Below are positions 1 to 6,130 of a stretch of DNA of 7,618 nucleotides, piece by piece. This DNA is from Desulfovibrio sp. (lineage in GTDB: Bacteria > Desulfobacterota > Desulfovibrionia > Desulfovibrionales > Desulfovibrionaceae). The DNA is taken from assembly GCA_031275955.1 (NCBI GenBank), contig JAISNZ010000182.1:1-7618 (forward strand). Direction: 5' to 3'. Positions within the stretch are counted from its first letter, which is position 1; each line of letters starts with the position of its first letter. Below the pieces are notes generated by a model. The model was not told the DNA's origin. It did no database searches and saw nothing but the letters and a program-made list of their open reading frames with translations. The position numbers and the translations under genes were made by a program.

Positions 1-1
1 G

Positions 2-847
2 TCCTCCCTGTTTTTCTGGATCAGCGCGGAACTCGCCAAGATGATCCTCCCGGTCATCCTGTTTATCGCCGTCGCCATCTACCTCGTGCTGCGCCTTCAG
101 GTGGGCGGGCTCTGGACTCTGGAACCCCTGAAGCCCAAACTTTCCAAGTTCAATCCGCTGAAGGGGCTCCAGCGCATGCTGCTCTCTCCCCAAACCTTCA
201 TCCGCCTGGGCAAAAGCCTGCTCCAGGCCCTGTGCATCGGCGCCGCCCCCTATCTGGTGATCAGGGAGGAGATGCCCAGGTTCGTCACGCTGTACTACAT
301 GGACGCCCTGCAGGTGGCCGTCTACATCCTGACCACGGGCAGCCGCATTGTCCTTTACGCCCTTTTCCCCATGCTGGTTCTCGCCGCGCTGGACCTCTGG
401 TATTCCCGCTGGGAATACAAAAGAAACCTGATGATGAGCAAGGACGAGATCAAGGACGAGCACCGGCAGACCGAGGGCGACCCCAAAGTCAAGGCCAGGC
501 AGCGCCAGGAAATGATGCGCATGAGCATGAAGCGGATGATGCAGGAGGTGCCCAGGGCCGACGTGGTCATCACCAACCCGACCCATATCGCCGTGGCCCT
601 GCGCTACGACCCGGACGAGGCGCCGGCCCCCGTGGTGGTGGCCCTGGGCGCGGACCTTATCGCCCTGAAGATCAAGGATATCGCCAGGGAGCATGGGGTT
701 CCCATCCGGGAAAACGTGCCCTTGGCACGGGCTTTGTATAAACAGACGAAACTCGGCGATACCATCCCGGCGGAGCTTTTCCAGGCTGTGGCGGCCATCC
801 TGGCCCAAATCTGGAAAACCCGGCCCCCCAAGCGCCGCAAGACGTAA
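2..847 (+). CDS. flhB: Flagellar export gate protein FlhB, 5' end cut by window
   Basis: FlhB is an inner-membrane part of the flagellar type III export gate. Its cleaved cytoplasmic domain helps switch export from rod/hook to filament substrates. The frame is open from base 2, so the ATG at 41 is internal; 281 residues are visible. Comparison with enteric FlhB suggests about 80 N-terminal residues, including the first membrane segment, lie outside the window. Visible in order are hydrophobic segments, the conserved PKLSKFNPLKGLQRML stretch, a hydrophobic segment before WEYKRNLMMSKDE, the EGDPKVKAR cytoplasmic linker, and the self-cleavage motif NPTH at bases 575-586 (cleavage between N and P). 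PLARALY and IPAELFQAVAAILA near the end are also family hallmarks. The protein ends soon after this with a basic tail, without the longer proline-rich tail of enteric FlhB. A 61-base gap separates it from flhA. Confidence 0.97.
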   Translation, partial: SSLFFWISAELAKMILPVILFIAVAIYLVLRLQVGGLWTLEPLKPKLSKFNPLKGLQRMLLSPQTFIRLGKSLLQALCIGAAPYLVIREEMPRFVTLYYMDALQVAVYILTTGSRIVLYALFPMLVLAALDLWYSRWEYKRNLMMSKDEIKDEHRQTEGDPKVKARQRQEMMRMSMKRMMQEVPRADVVITNPTHIAVALRYDPDEAPAPVVVALGADLIALKIKDIAREHGVPIRENVPLARALYKQTKLGDTIPAELFQAVAAILAQIWKTRPPKRRKT

Positions 848-873
848 GCCGCAGCCCGCCCGGCGGTCATTTC

Positions 874-905
874 CTTGACGCCGGCGGCGCCGCAAAGGTG
901 TCAAG
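874..905 (+). promoter_or_regulatory. Inverted repeat enclosing the flhA ribosome-binding site
   Basis: CTTGAC (874-879) and GTCAAG (900-905) are perfect 6-base inverted copies in the flhB-flhA gap. They enclose a GC-rich segment and the flhA Shine-Dalgarno sequence AAAGGTG (894-900), whose last base is in the 3' arm. The ATG at 909 is 8 bases after the ribosome site. If the arms pair in mRNA the ribosome site would be in or next to a folded element. The pairing is seen in the sequence; any effect on translation is inference. Confidence 0.4.
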
Positions 906-908
906 ACT

Positions 909-3059
909 ATGGCGGACAAAACCGTGACCCTCCCCGGCATCGACTACGAGCGCTTTGCCAGGCGGGGCGATCTTCTGCTGGCCGGCGGCGTGGTGACCAT
1001 CCTTCTGGTCATGCTCATTCCCATGCCCACCATAGTCCTGGACATGATGCTCTGCCTGTCCATCTCCCTGTCCCTGCTGATCCTGATCACCTCCATGTTC
1101 ATGATGTCCCCCCTGGAATTTTCCGTTTTCCCCTCCCTGCTCCTGGTGACCACCCTTTTGCGCCTGAGTCTGAACGTGGCCTCCACCAGACTGATCCTCA
1201 TGAACGGAGACAAGGGCACGGACGCGGCCGGCGCGGTCATTCAGTCCTTCGGGGAATTCGTGGTGGGCGGCAGCTACATCATCGGGGCCGTCATCTTCAT
1301 GATTCTGTTCATCCTGAATAAAATCGTGATCACGACCGGCACGACCCGCATCGCCGAGGTCGCCGCCCGTTTCACCCTGGACGCCATGCCCGGCAAACAG
1401 ATGGCCATTGAGGCCGACCTCAACGCCGGCCTCATTAACGAGGCGGAGGCCACCCGCAGGCGGACCAACATCCGCCGGGAGGCGGATTTCTACGGCGCCA
1501 TGGACGGCGCCGGCAAATTCGTGCAGGGGGACGTGACCGCGGGCATGTTCATCACCCTGATCAACGTCATCGGCGGCATCCTCATCGGCATCCTGCAGAA
1601 GGACATGTCCTGGATGGACGCCCTGCACACCTATACCCTGCTGACCATCGGCGATGGCCTTGTGGCCACCATTCCCTCCATCATCACCTCGACAGCCGCG
1701 GGCATCATCGTCTCCCGCGCCGCGGCCGAGGCCAGGATGGGCGAAGAATTCATCGGCCAGTTGACGTACAACTCCCGCGCCCTGAGGATGGTCGCCGGCG
1801 TCCTGACCCTGTTCGCCCTTCTGCCCGGCCTGCCCACCCTGCCCTTCCTGACCCTGAGCGGGGTCCTCTTCCTGCTCTCCCGCGCCACGCAGGCGCGGGA
1901 CGCCGCCGCGGGCGCCGCCGGGGGCGGGACGCCCGGCGTGAAATCCCTGTCCGGCGGCCCTGCCGGCCGCGGAGGAGCCCTCCCCGGGTCCAAGCCCGAA
2001 GGCGACCTGGATACGCCGGAAGAGGTGCAGGCCCTCCTGCCCCTGGACACCCTGGAACTGGAAGTAGGCTATGGCCTGGTGCCCCTTGTGGATGAAAGCC
2101 AGAACGGCAACCTCCTCTCGCGCATCCGCTCCATCCGCCGCCAGTTCGCCCTGGACATGGGAGTGATCCTGCCCTCCCTGCACCTGCGCGACAACCTGCA
2201 GCTCAAACCCGGCCAATACAGCCTGCTCATCAAGGGCAACGAGGTGGCCTCGGCGGAGATCCTCATCGATCATCTGCTGGCCATGGATCCTGGCAACGTG
2301 AAACATACCATTCAGGGCGTCGAGACCAGAGAGCCCGCCTTCAACATGCCGGCCCTGTGGATCCCCGAAAGCCGGAAGGAAGAGGCCATGCTGGCCGGCT
2401 ACACGGTGGTGGACCCTTCCACGGTCATTGCCACTCACCTGACCGAGGTTTTCCGCCGGCATCTGGGGGATTTTCTGGGACGCCAGGAAGTGCAGGGACT
2501 TTTGGACAATCTGGGCAAAACCGCGCCCAAGGCGGTGGAAGAGCTGGTGCCGGGCGTCCTGCCTCTGGGCGCTGTCCAGAAGGTCCTGCAGAACCTGCTG
2601 CGGGAAAACATCTCCATCCGCGATCTCCTGAGCATCGTGGAAAGCCTGGCCGACAACGGCGTGCTGGTCAAAAACCCGGAACTGCTCACCGAATATGTGC
2701 GCGAACGCCTTTCCCGCACCATCGTCAAACCTTACCTGGACAGCAACGGCGCCCTGCCCATCATCACCCTTGATCCCAAGGCCGAACAGACCTTACAAGA
2801 GTCCGTCCGCCAGACGGAAAACGGCGCCTTCCTGGCCCTGTCGCCGGGTCTCGCCCAGAGGCTGATGCAGCGAATCAGCCAGGCTGTGGAACGGGCGGTG
2901 AACACCGACGGCCAGCCTGTGCTCCTGGTCTCCCCCCTGGTGCGCCCCCACCTGGCCCAGTTGGTCATCCGCTTCCTGCCCGCCGTGCCTGTACTTTCCC
3001 AGGCCGAAATTCCGCCGGATATCCGCCTGTCCTCCGTGGGAAACGCAGGAGTTGACTGA
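909..3059 (+). CDS. flhA: Flagellar export gate and docking protein FlhA
   Basis: FlhA forms the nonameric export channel and the cytoplasmic ring that receives chaperone-cargo complexes and couples export to the proton motive force. At 716 residues it is slightly longer than usual (about 690-700). The N-terminal half (to about residue 325) holds the hydrophobic segments. The FHIPEP family signature RLSLNVASTRLIL starts at residue 85, and the conserved loop LDAMPGKQMAIEADLNAGLI is near residues 157-176. A linker at about 325-368 leads to the cytoplasmic domain, which opens with LLPLDTLELEVGYGLVPLVDE. The linker is rich in Gly, Ala and Pro, not the charged run common in this family. The ATG at 909 is chosen because AAAGGTG lies 8 bases upstream and the N terminus matches the family. 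Its stop (TGA, 3057-3059) shares one base with the flhF ATG, so translation is probably coupled. Confidence 0.98.
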   Translation: MADKTVTLPGIDYERFARRGDLLLAGGVVTILLVMLIPMPTIVLDMMLCLSISLSLLILITSMFMMSPLEFSVFPSLLLVTTLLRLSLNVASTRLILMNGDKGTDAAGAVIQSFGEFVVGGSYIIGAVIFMILFILNKIVITTGTTRIAEVAARFTLDAMPGKQMAIEADLNAGLINEAEATRRRTNIRREADFYGAMDGAGKFVQGDVTAGMFITLINVIGGILIGILQKDMSWMDALHTYTLLTIGDGLVATIPSIITSTAAGIIVSRAAAEARMGEEFIGQLTYNSRALRMVAGVLTLFALLPGLPTLPFLTLSGVLFLLSRATQARDAAAGAAGGGTPGVKSLSGGPAGRGGALPGSKPEGDLDTPEEVQALLPLDTLELEVGYGLVPLVDESQNGNLLSRIRSIRRQFALDMGVILPSLHLRDNLQLKPGQYSLLIKGNEVASAEILIDHLLAMDPGNVKHTIQGVETREPAFNMPALWIPESRKEEAMLAGYTVVDPSTVIATHLTEVFRRHLGDFLGRQEVQGLLDNLGKTAPKAVEELVPGVLPLGAVQKVLQNLLRENISIRDLLSIVESLADNGVLVKNPELLTEYVRERLSRTIVKPYLDSNGALPIITLDPKAEQTLQESVRQTENGAFLALSPGLAQRLMQRISQAVERAVNTDGQPVLLVSPLVRPHLAQLVIRFLPAVPVLSQAEIPPDIRLSSVGNAGVD
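1878..1970 (+). repeat. Three consecutive GC-rich hairpins in the flhA linker-coding segment
   Basis: Three perfect inverted repeats follow one another where flhA passes from its membrane part to the linker. The first is TCCCGCGCC (1878-1886) with GGCGCGGGA (1892-1900), a 9-bp stem with a 5-base loop. The second is GGGCG (1922-1926) with CGCCC (1930-1934). The third is GCGGCC (1954-1959) with GGCCGC (1965-1970). None is followed by a T-run, so they are not ordinary terminators. They may slow ribosomes or only reflect high GC. Confidence 0.45.
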
Positions 3060-4144
3060 TGCAGATGAAAACCTTCAGCGCCCGCAGCACTTCCGCCGTT
3101 CTGGCCCAAATCAGGGAAGATTTCGGGCCGGATGCGGTCATCCTGGACACCAGCGAGGAAGACGGGGTCATCAGCATGACCGCGGCCCGGGAACGCGATG
3201 CCCTCCGGATGCCCCCGGTCCTTTCCGGAGAGACCTCTGCCGGGGCATCATACCGGCCCGCCCCAGCGGCCCGGGAGGATGCCTTTTCACCGGCGGGGTG
3301 GCAGCGCTGGCAGGAGGAATGGAGCCATATCCGCAACCACCTCCTGGCCCTGATGAAACCGGCCCTGAAACTGGAGGATCTGCCGCCCCGGCAGCGGCTG
3401 GCTCTGGAATTCCTGCAGCGGGAAGGGGTGAACGACCAGACGGCGCTGGATCTGTTCTCCCGCTTGAAAGCCAACCCCCAGGCCTCCATCCTGACCCCCC
3501 TGGGCGGAATCGTCCTGACCCGGCCGTGGGCAATGGCCGCCTGGCCGCAGCCCTTCCAGCTTATCGCCGGCCCCTTCGGGGCGGGCAAGACCTCGGTGGT
3601 CATCCGTCTGGCCCTGCTCCTGCGCAAGGAATCCCCCGACGCGCGCATCTGTCTGGTCAACGCCGACGCCCGGCGGGGAAGCGGCAGGCTGCTCCTGCGC
3701 CACTACGCGGAGCTTTCGGACCTGGCCTATCGGGAGGCCACCACAACCCTGGAATTGACCGCCTGCCTCCGCGCCGCGGAAGGGGAGGGTTTTGACCGGA
3801 TTTTCGTGGATCTGCCGGGACTGTCCCGCCGGACATTTCTTAAAGATCTGCTGGCGGACGCCGGTCTGGAAACAGTCAAAGCGGCCGCGCATCTCGTCCT
3901 CTCGCCTCATTACGGCGAGGCGGCCCTGGAGGAGATCCTGGAACGCTATGCCTGCGGGCGGCCGGGCAGCCTTATCTGGACCAAGCTGGACGAATCCGAG
4001 CATTTCGGGCAGATGGTCAATGCGTCCCTGAGAACGGGCCTGCCCGTCTCCGCCCTGTCCTATGGTCCTGGTCTCGGCAATTCCCTTGTCCCCGCGCAGG
4101 ACACAACTCTCTGGCGGCTTCTGTTCAAAAAGGAACTGCCCTAA
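3059..4144 (+). CDS. flhF: Flagellar placement GTPase FlhF (SRP family), divergent motifs
   Basis: FlhF is an SRP-type GTPase that recruits early flagellar components to the assembly site, often the cell pole. This 361-residue protein starts with the typical FlhF opening (MQMKTFSARSTSAVLAQIRE, then GPDAVILDT). A variable middle region follows, then the NG GTPase domain. G1 is GPFGAGKT at 171-178. The G2-like region is DARRGSGRLLLRHYAEL, where the usual EQ of the SRP motif is replaced by LL. G3 is DLPGL at 251-255 instead of DTAGR or DTAGL. G4 is TKLDE at 308-312, and the closing loop is GPGLGNSLVPA. The P-loop lysine and G4 are intact, so GTP binding is likely, but hydrolysis may differ. The start is fixed by AGGAG (3047-3051), 7 bases before an ATG sharing one base with the flhA stop. 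flhG follows 18 bases after its stop. Confidence 0.95.
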   Translation: MQMKTFSARSTSAVLAQIREDFGPDAVILDTSEEDGVISMTAARERDALRMPPVLSGETSAGASYRPAPAAREDAFSPAGWQRWQEEWSHIRNHLLALMKPALKLEDLPPRQRLALEFLQREGVNDQTALDLFSRLKANPQASILTPLGGIVLTRPWAMAAWPQPFQLIAGPFGAGKTSVVIRLALLLRKESPDARICLVNADARRGSGRLLLRHYAELSDLAYREATTTLELTACLRAAEGEGFDRIFVDLPGLSRRTFLKDLLADAGLETVKAAAHLVLSPHYGEAALEEILERYACGRPGSLIWTKLDESEHFGQMVNASLRTGLPVSALSYGPGLGNSLVPAQDTTLWRLLFKKELP

Positions 4145-4162
4145 CTTTTCGGGGAGACGGTT

Positions 4163-4978
4163 ATGAAAACGGGCCTTCCTCTGGTCATTTCCTTTACCTC
4201 CGGCAAAGGCGGCGTCGGAAAAACCAGCCTTGCGGCCAACCTGGCCTGCTGCCTCGCCAGGGAAGGAAAGCGGGTGATTCTCCTGGACGCCGACCTTGGC
4301 CTGGCCAATGTGGACATCCTCCTCGGGCTGACGCCCCGGCGAAACCTTTTCCATCTTTTCCACGAAGGGGCCCAGCTGTCGGAGGTCATCCTGGACACCC
4401 CGTACGGCTTCCGCATCCTTCCCGCCTCTTCTGGGGTCAGTGAAATGCTCTCCCTGTCCACCGGACAGAAACTCACCCTGCTGGAAGCGATGGATGAACT
4501 GGAAACCGGCCTGGACTATCTTCTTGTGGACACCGGGGCCGGCATCAACGACAATGTGCTCTACTTCAATCTGGCCGCGCAGGAACGGATTGTGGTCCTG
4601 ACCCCGGAGCCTACTTCCCTGACGGACGCCTATGCCCTGATCAAGGTGATGCAGCAAAATCACGGGGTGCATGAATTTCGGATTCTTGTTAATCTGGCCC
4701 CGGACAGGAAGGCGGCGCTGGAGATTTTCAGCCGTCTGTACAAAGCCTGCGATCATTTTCTCTCCGGGGTGGCCCTGGATTTCGCGGGCATGATCCCCCG
4801 GGACGCGCGGGTGCGCAACGCGGTGATTGCCCAGAAGCCCTTCTGCGTTCAGGATGCCGACGGGCCTGCCGGCAGGGCCGTGGCGGAATTGGCGAAAACC
4901 ATTCAGACCTGGGATGTTCCCGACACCCTCGATGGCAACATCAAATTCTTCTGGAAACGGCTCCTGTTCAGGACGTGA
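4163..4978 (+). CDS. flhG: Flagellar number regulator FlhG (FleN), MinD-like ATPase
   Basis: FlhG is a MinD/ParA-type ATPase that cycles on the membrane and limits flagellar number with FlhF. The 271-residue protein has a deviant Walker A motif SGKGGVGKT at residues 13-21 (signature K15, P-loop K20), the switch I region DADLGLANVD at 42-51, and Walker B/switch II DTGAG at 123-127. The last 14 residues (NIKFFWKRLLFRT and its flank) look like the amphipathic membrane-targeting helix of MinD/FlhG proteins. GGGGAGA (4151-4157) precedes the ATG. Only 12 residues precede the Walker A motif. The flhF stop TAA (4142-4144) is in the same frame and no start codon lies between, so the protein cannot be extended upstream. 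It therefore lacks the N-terminal DQAxxLR helix that activates FlhF in Bacillus-type FlhG. Sometimes annotated minD or mrp; context makes FlhG secure. Confidence 0.95.
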   Translation: MKTGLPLVISFTSGKGGVGKTSLAANLACCLAREGKRVILLDADLGLANVDILLGLTPRRNLFHLFHEGAQLSEVILDTPYGFRILPASSGVSEMLSLSTGQKLTLLEAMDELETGLDYLLVDTGAGINDNVLYFNLAAQERIVVLTPEPTSLTDAYALIKVMQQNHGVHEFRILVNLAPDRKAALEIFSRLYKACDHFLSGVALDFAGMIPRDARVRNAVIAQKPFCVQDADGPAGRAVAELAKTIQTWDVPDTLDGNIKFFWKRLLFRT

Positions 4979-5732
4979 GGCAACCCTCACGGCGCGGCGC
5001 TTCGACACGGGCGACCTCGCCTGGCCGGAATGCACGCTGGAACAGCAGGAGCACATTGTGCGCCACTTCGCCCCCAAGGTGAAGTATCTGGCTCTGCGCT
5101 TGAAGAGCCGGCTGCCCCGCAATGTGGAGCTTGCCGACCTCATCGGCGCCGGAACCCTGGGGCTGATGGAGTCCTTCGCCAAATTCCGGCCCCAGCGCGG
5201 CATCAAATTCGACACCTATGCCGAAAACCGCATTCGCGGCGCCATGCTGGACGAACTGCGCCGGCTGGACTGGTTCCCCCGCTCCCTGCGCCGCCGCGTG
5301 CGCCTTCTGGATGAAGCCGTCCACAAGCTGGAAACCACCGCCGGACATACCCCCTCGGAGGAGGAACTGGCGGCGGAGACGGGCCTGGAACTGCGCGAGG
5401 TCCGCGAGGGGCTGGAAGCCCTGCAGAACCAGTTCTGCCTGTCCCTGGACATGATTCAGGAATCCTTCACCGTAGCGGACGCCCCGGGCGAGGAAAACCC
5501 TTACAACCAGGCGGCCTCTCAGGAACTTGCCGATAGAATGGCGGAACTTATTGATCAATTGACACCCCGTGAGAAACTGGTATTATCTCTGTATTATGCG
5601 GATGAACTGAATATGCGTGAGGCGGCGGAAGTGATGGGAATTACGGAAGGCCGTGTTTCACAGTTGCATTCCCAGGCTCTCTCCCGGCTGCGCCGCGAAT
5701 TTTCGGCCCGTCATGGTGACATGCCTGTGTAA
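4932..5732 (+). CDS. fliA: Flagellar sigma factor FliA (sigma-28), start uncertain
   Basis: FliA directs RNA polymerase to late flagellar and chemotaxis promoters and is normally held by the anti-sigma factor FlgM. Region 2 is clear (HFAPKVKYLALRL, LADLIGAGTLGLMESFAKF, FDTYAENRIRGAMLDELRRLDW, with FPRSLRRR just after). Region 3 follows (HTPSEEELAAETGL), and region 4 ends the protein (LTPREKLVLSLYY, then MGITEGRVSQLHSQALSRLRREF). From the ATG at 4932 the protein has 266 residues and overlaps flhG by 47 bases, but no ribosome site precedes that ATG and its first 20 residues look like an out-of-frame copy of flhG. In-frame ATGs at 4914 and 4827 lie deeper in flhG. GAGG (4977-4980) points to initiation near 4989, where the codon is ACG. 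A CTG at 5037 would begin the protein close to the enteric FliA start. Identity is certain, start is not. Codon use turns AT-rich in region 4. Confidence 0.9.
   Translation: MATSNSSGNGSCSGREATLTARRFDTGDLAWPECTLEQQEHIVRHFAPKVKYLALRLKSRLPRNVELADLIGAGTLGLMESFAKFRPQRGIKFDTYAENRIRGAMLDELRRLDWFPRSLRRRVRLLDEAVHKLETTAGHTPSEEELAAETGLELREVREGLEALQNQFCLSLDMIQESFTVADAPGEENPYNQAASQELADRMAELIDQLTPREKLVLSLYYADELNMREAAEVMGITEGRVSQLHSQALSRLRREFSARHGDMPV
4970..4991 (+). promoter_or_regulatory. Hairpin over the flhG stop codon and fliA ribosome-binding site
   Basis: CGTGAGG (4974-4980), loop CAAC (4981-4984) and CCTCACG (4985-4991) form a perfect 7-bp stem. The 5' arm holds the flhG stop TGA (4976-4978) and GAGG (4977-4980), part of the purine-rich AGGACGTGAGG that is the best ribosome-binding sequence near the fliA start. 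Ribosomes reaching the flhG stop would melt the stem, so the element could couple fliA translation to flhG. The complementarity is seen; the function is inferred. Confidence 0.5.
5551..5562 (+). promoter_or_regulatory. Overlapping palindromes at the -35 of the intragenic promoter
   Basis: TTGATCAA (5551-5558) and TCAATTGA (5555-5562) are two perfect 8-base palindromes overlapping by four bases. The second runs into the TTGACA at 5559-5564. This is a plausible place for a transcription factor to bind, but the regulator is unknown, and the bases also code for ordinary FliA residues. Confidence 0.25.
5559..5586 (+). promoter_or_regulatory. Candidate sigma-70 promoter inside fliA, ahead of cheY
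   Basis: TTGACA (5559-5564) matches the -35 consensus fully. After 16 bases TATTAT (5581-5586) matches the -10 consensus at five of six positions. Transcription would start near 5593, giving an untranslated leader of about 150 bases before the cheY ATG at 5744. The promoter lies in the least GC-rich part of the window and uses codons such as TTG, ACA, GTA and TTA, which are uncommon in the surrounding genes. It could supply cheY and fliL separately from the upstream operon. No transcript data are available here. Confidence 0.5.
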
Positions 5733-5743
5733 AGGAGTGGACG

Positions 5744-6124
5744 ATGGCTTATGACCCCAACATGCGGGTGCTGGTGGTGGATGATTTTTCCACAATGCGC
5801 AGGATTATCAAAAATATTCTGCGCCAGTTGGGATTCAACAACGTGGTGGAAGCGGACGACGGCACCACGGCCTGGGATGTGCTCAACAAGGACAAGATCG
5901 ACTTTGTCATTTCCGACTGGAACATGCCCCAGATGACCGGCATCGATCTGCTGCGCAAGGTGCGCGGCAGCGAGGAATTCGCGGACTTGCCCTTTCTCAT
6001 GGTCACGGCGGAGGCCCAGCAGGAAAACATCATTGAGGCCGTGCAGGCCAAAGTTTCCAACTATATCGTGAAACCCTTCACCGCGGAAGTGATGAAGCAG
6101 AAAATAGACAAAATTTTTCCCTGA
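5744..6124 (+). CDS. cheY: Chemotaxis response regulator CheY
   Basis: A single-domain receiver protein of 126 residues. In its phosphorylated state CheY binds the flagellar switch (FliM) and changes rotation. All key positions are present: acidic pair D13-D14 (VVDD), phosphoacceptor D58 in SDWNMPQMTG, T88 (VTAEA), Y107 (NYIVKPF), matching the switch tyrosine of enteric CheY, and K110. There is no output domain. The ATG at 5744 is supported by AAAGGAG (5731-5737), which overlaps the fliA stop codon, with 6 bases spacing. It is 11 bases after fliA, so co-transcription is likely, but the candidate promoter inside fliA could also drive it. No cheA or cheZ is in the window. The close likeness to chemotaxis CheY and the position beside fliA favour a true motor-binding CheY over another receiver protein. 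Confidence 0.96.
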   Translation: MAYDPNMRVLVVDDFSTMRRIIKNILRQLGFNNVVEADDGTTAWDVLNKDKIDFVISDWNMPQMTGIDLLRKVRGSEEFADLPFLMVTAEAQQENIIEAVQAKVSNYIVKPFTAEVMKQKIDKIFP

Positions 6125-6130
6125 TCCCCT

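Noticed and set aside
723..738. Sigma-54-like TGGCACG, 4 bases, TTGTA near the end of flhB
   Set aside because: The important -12 GC is GT, and the bases code for the conserved FlhB motif PLARALY, which explains them; it is also about 170 bases before flhA.
739..762. Sigma-28-like TAAA and GGCGATAC in flhB
   Set aside because: Spacing is 12 bases instead of about 15 and the -10 matches only six of eight positions, all inside conserved FlhB coding sequence.
875..908. TTGACG in the flhB-flhA gap as a -35 element
   Set aside because: No acceptable -10 sequence 16-18 bases downstream.
867..2462. Open frame of 531 codons on the minus strand opposite flhA
   Set aside because: It mirrors the GC-rich codons of flhA; its translation is a low-complexity mix of Gly, His, Gln and Arg without any recognisable domain, while the plus strand codes for a clear FlhA.
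3287..5215. Open frame of 642 codons on the minus strand crossing flhF, flhG and fliA
   Set aside because: Impressive in length, but its product is Gly/Gln/Arg-rich with no domain, it lies opposite three well-identified genes, and long antisense frames are expected at this GC content.
5030..5314. ATG at 5030 with a 94-codon frame as an alternative gene start for fliA
   Set aside because: It is out of frame with the conserved FliA sequence; its product has no recognisable features.
5529..5536. GCCGATAG, like a sigma-28 -10 element inside fliA (possible self-regulation)
   Set aside because: No TAAA-type -35 at the required distance upstream (bases 5510-5513 are GGCG).
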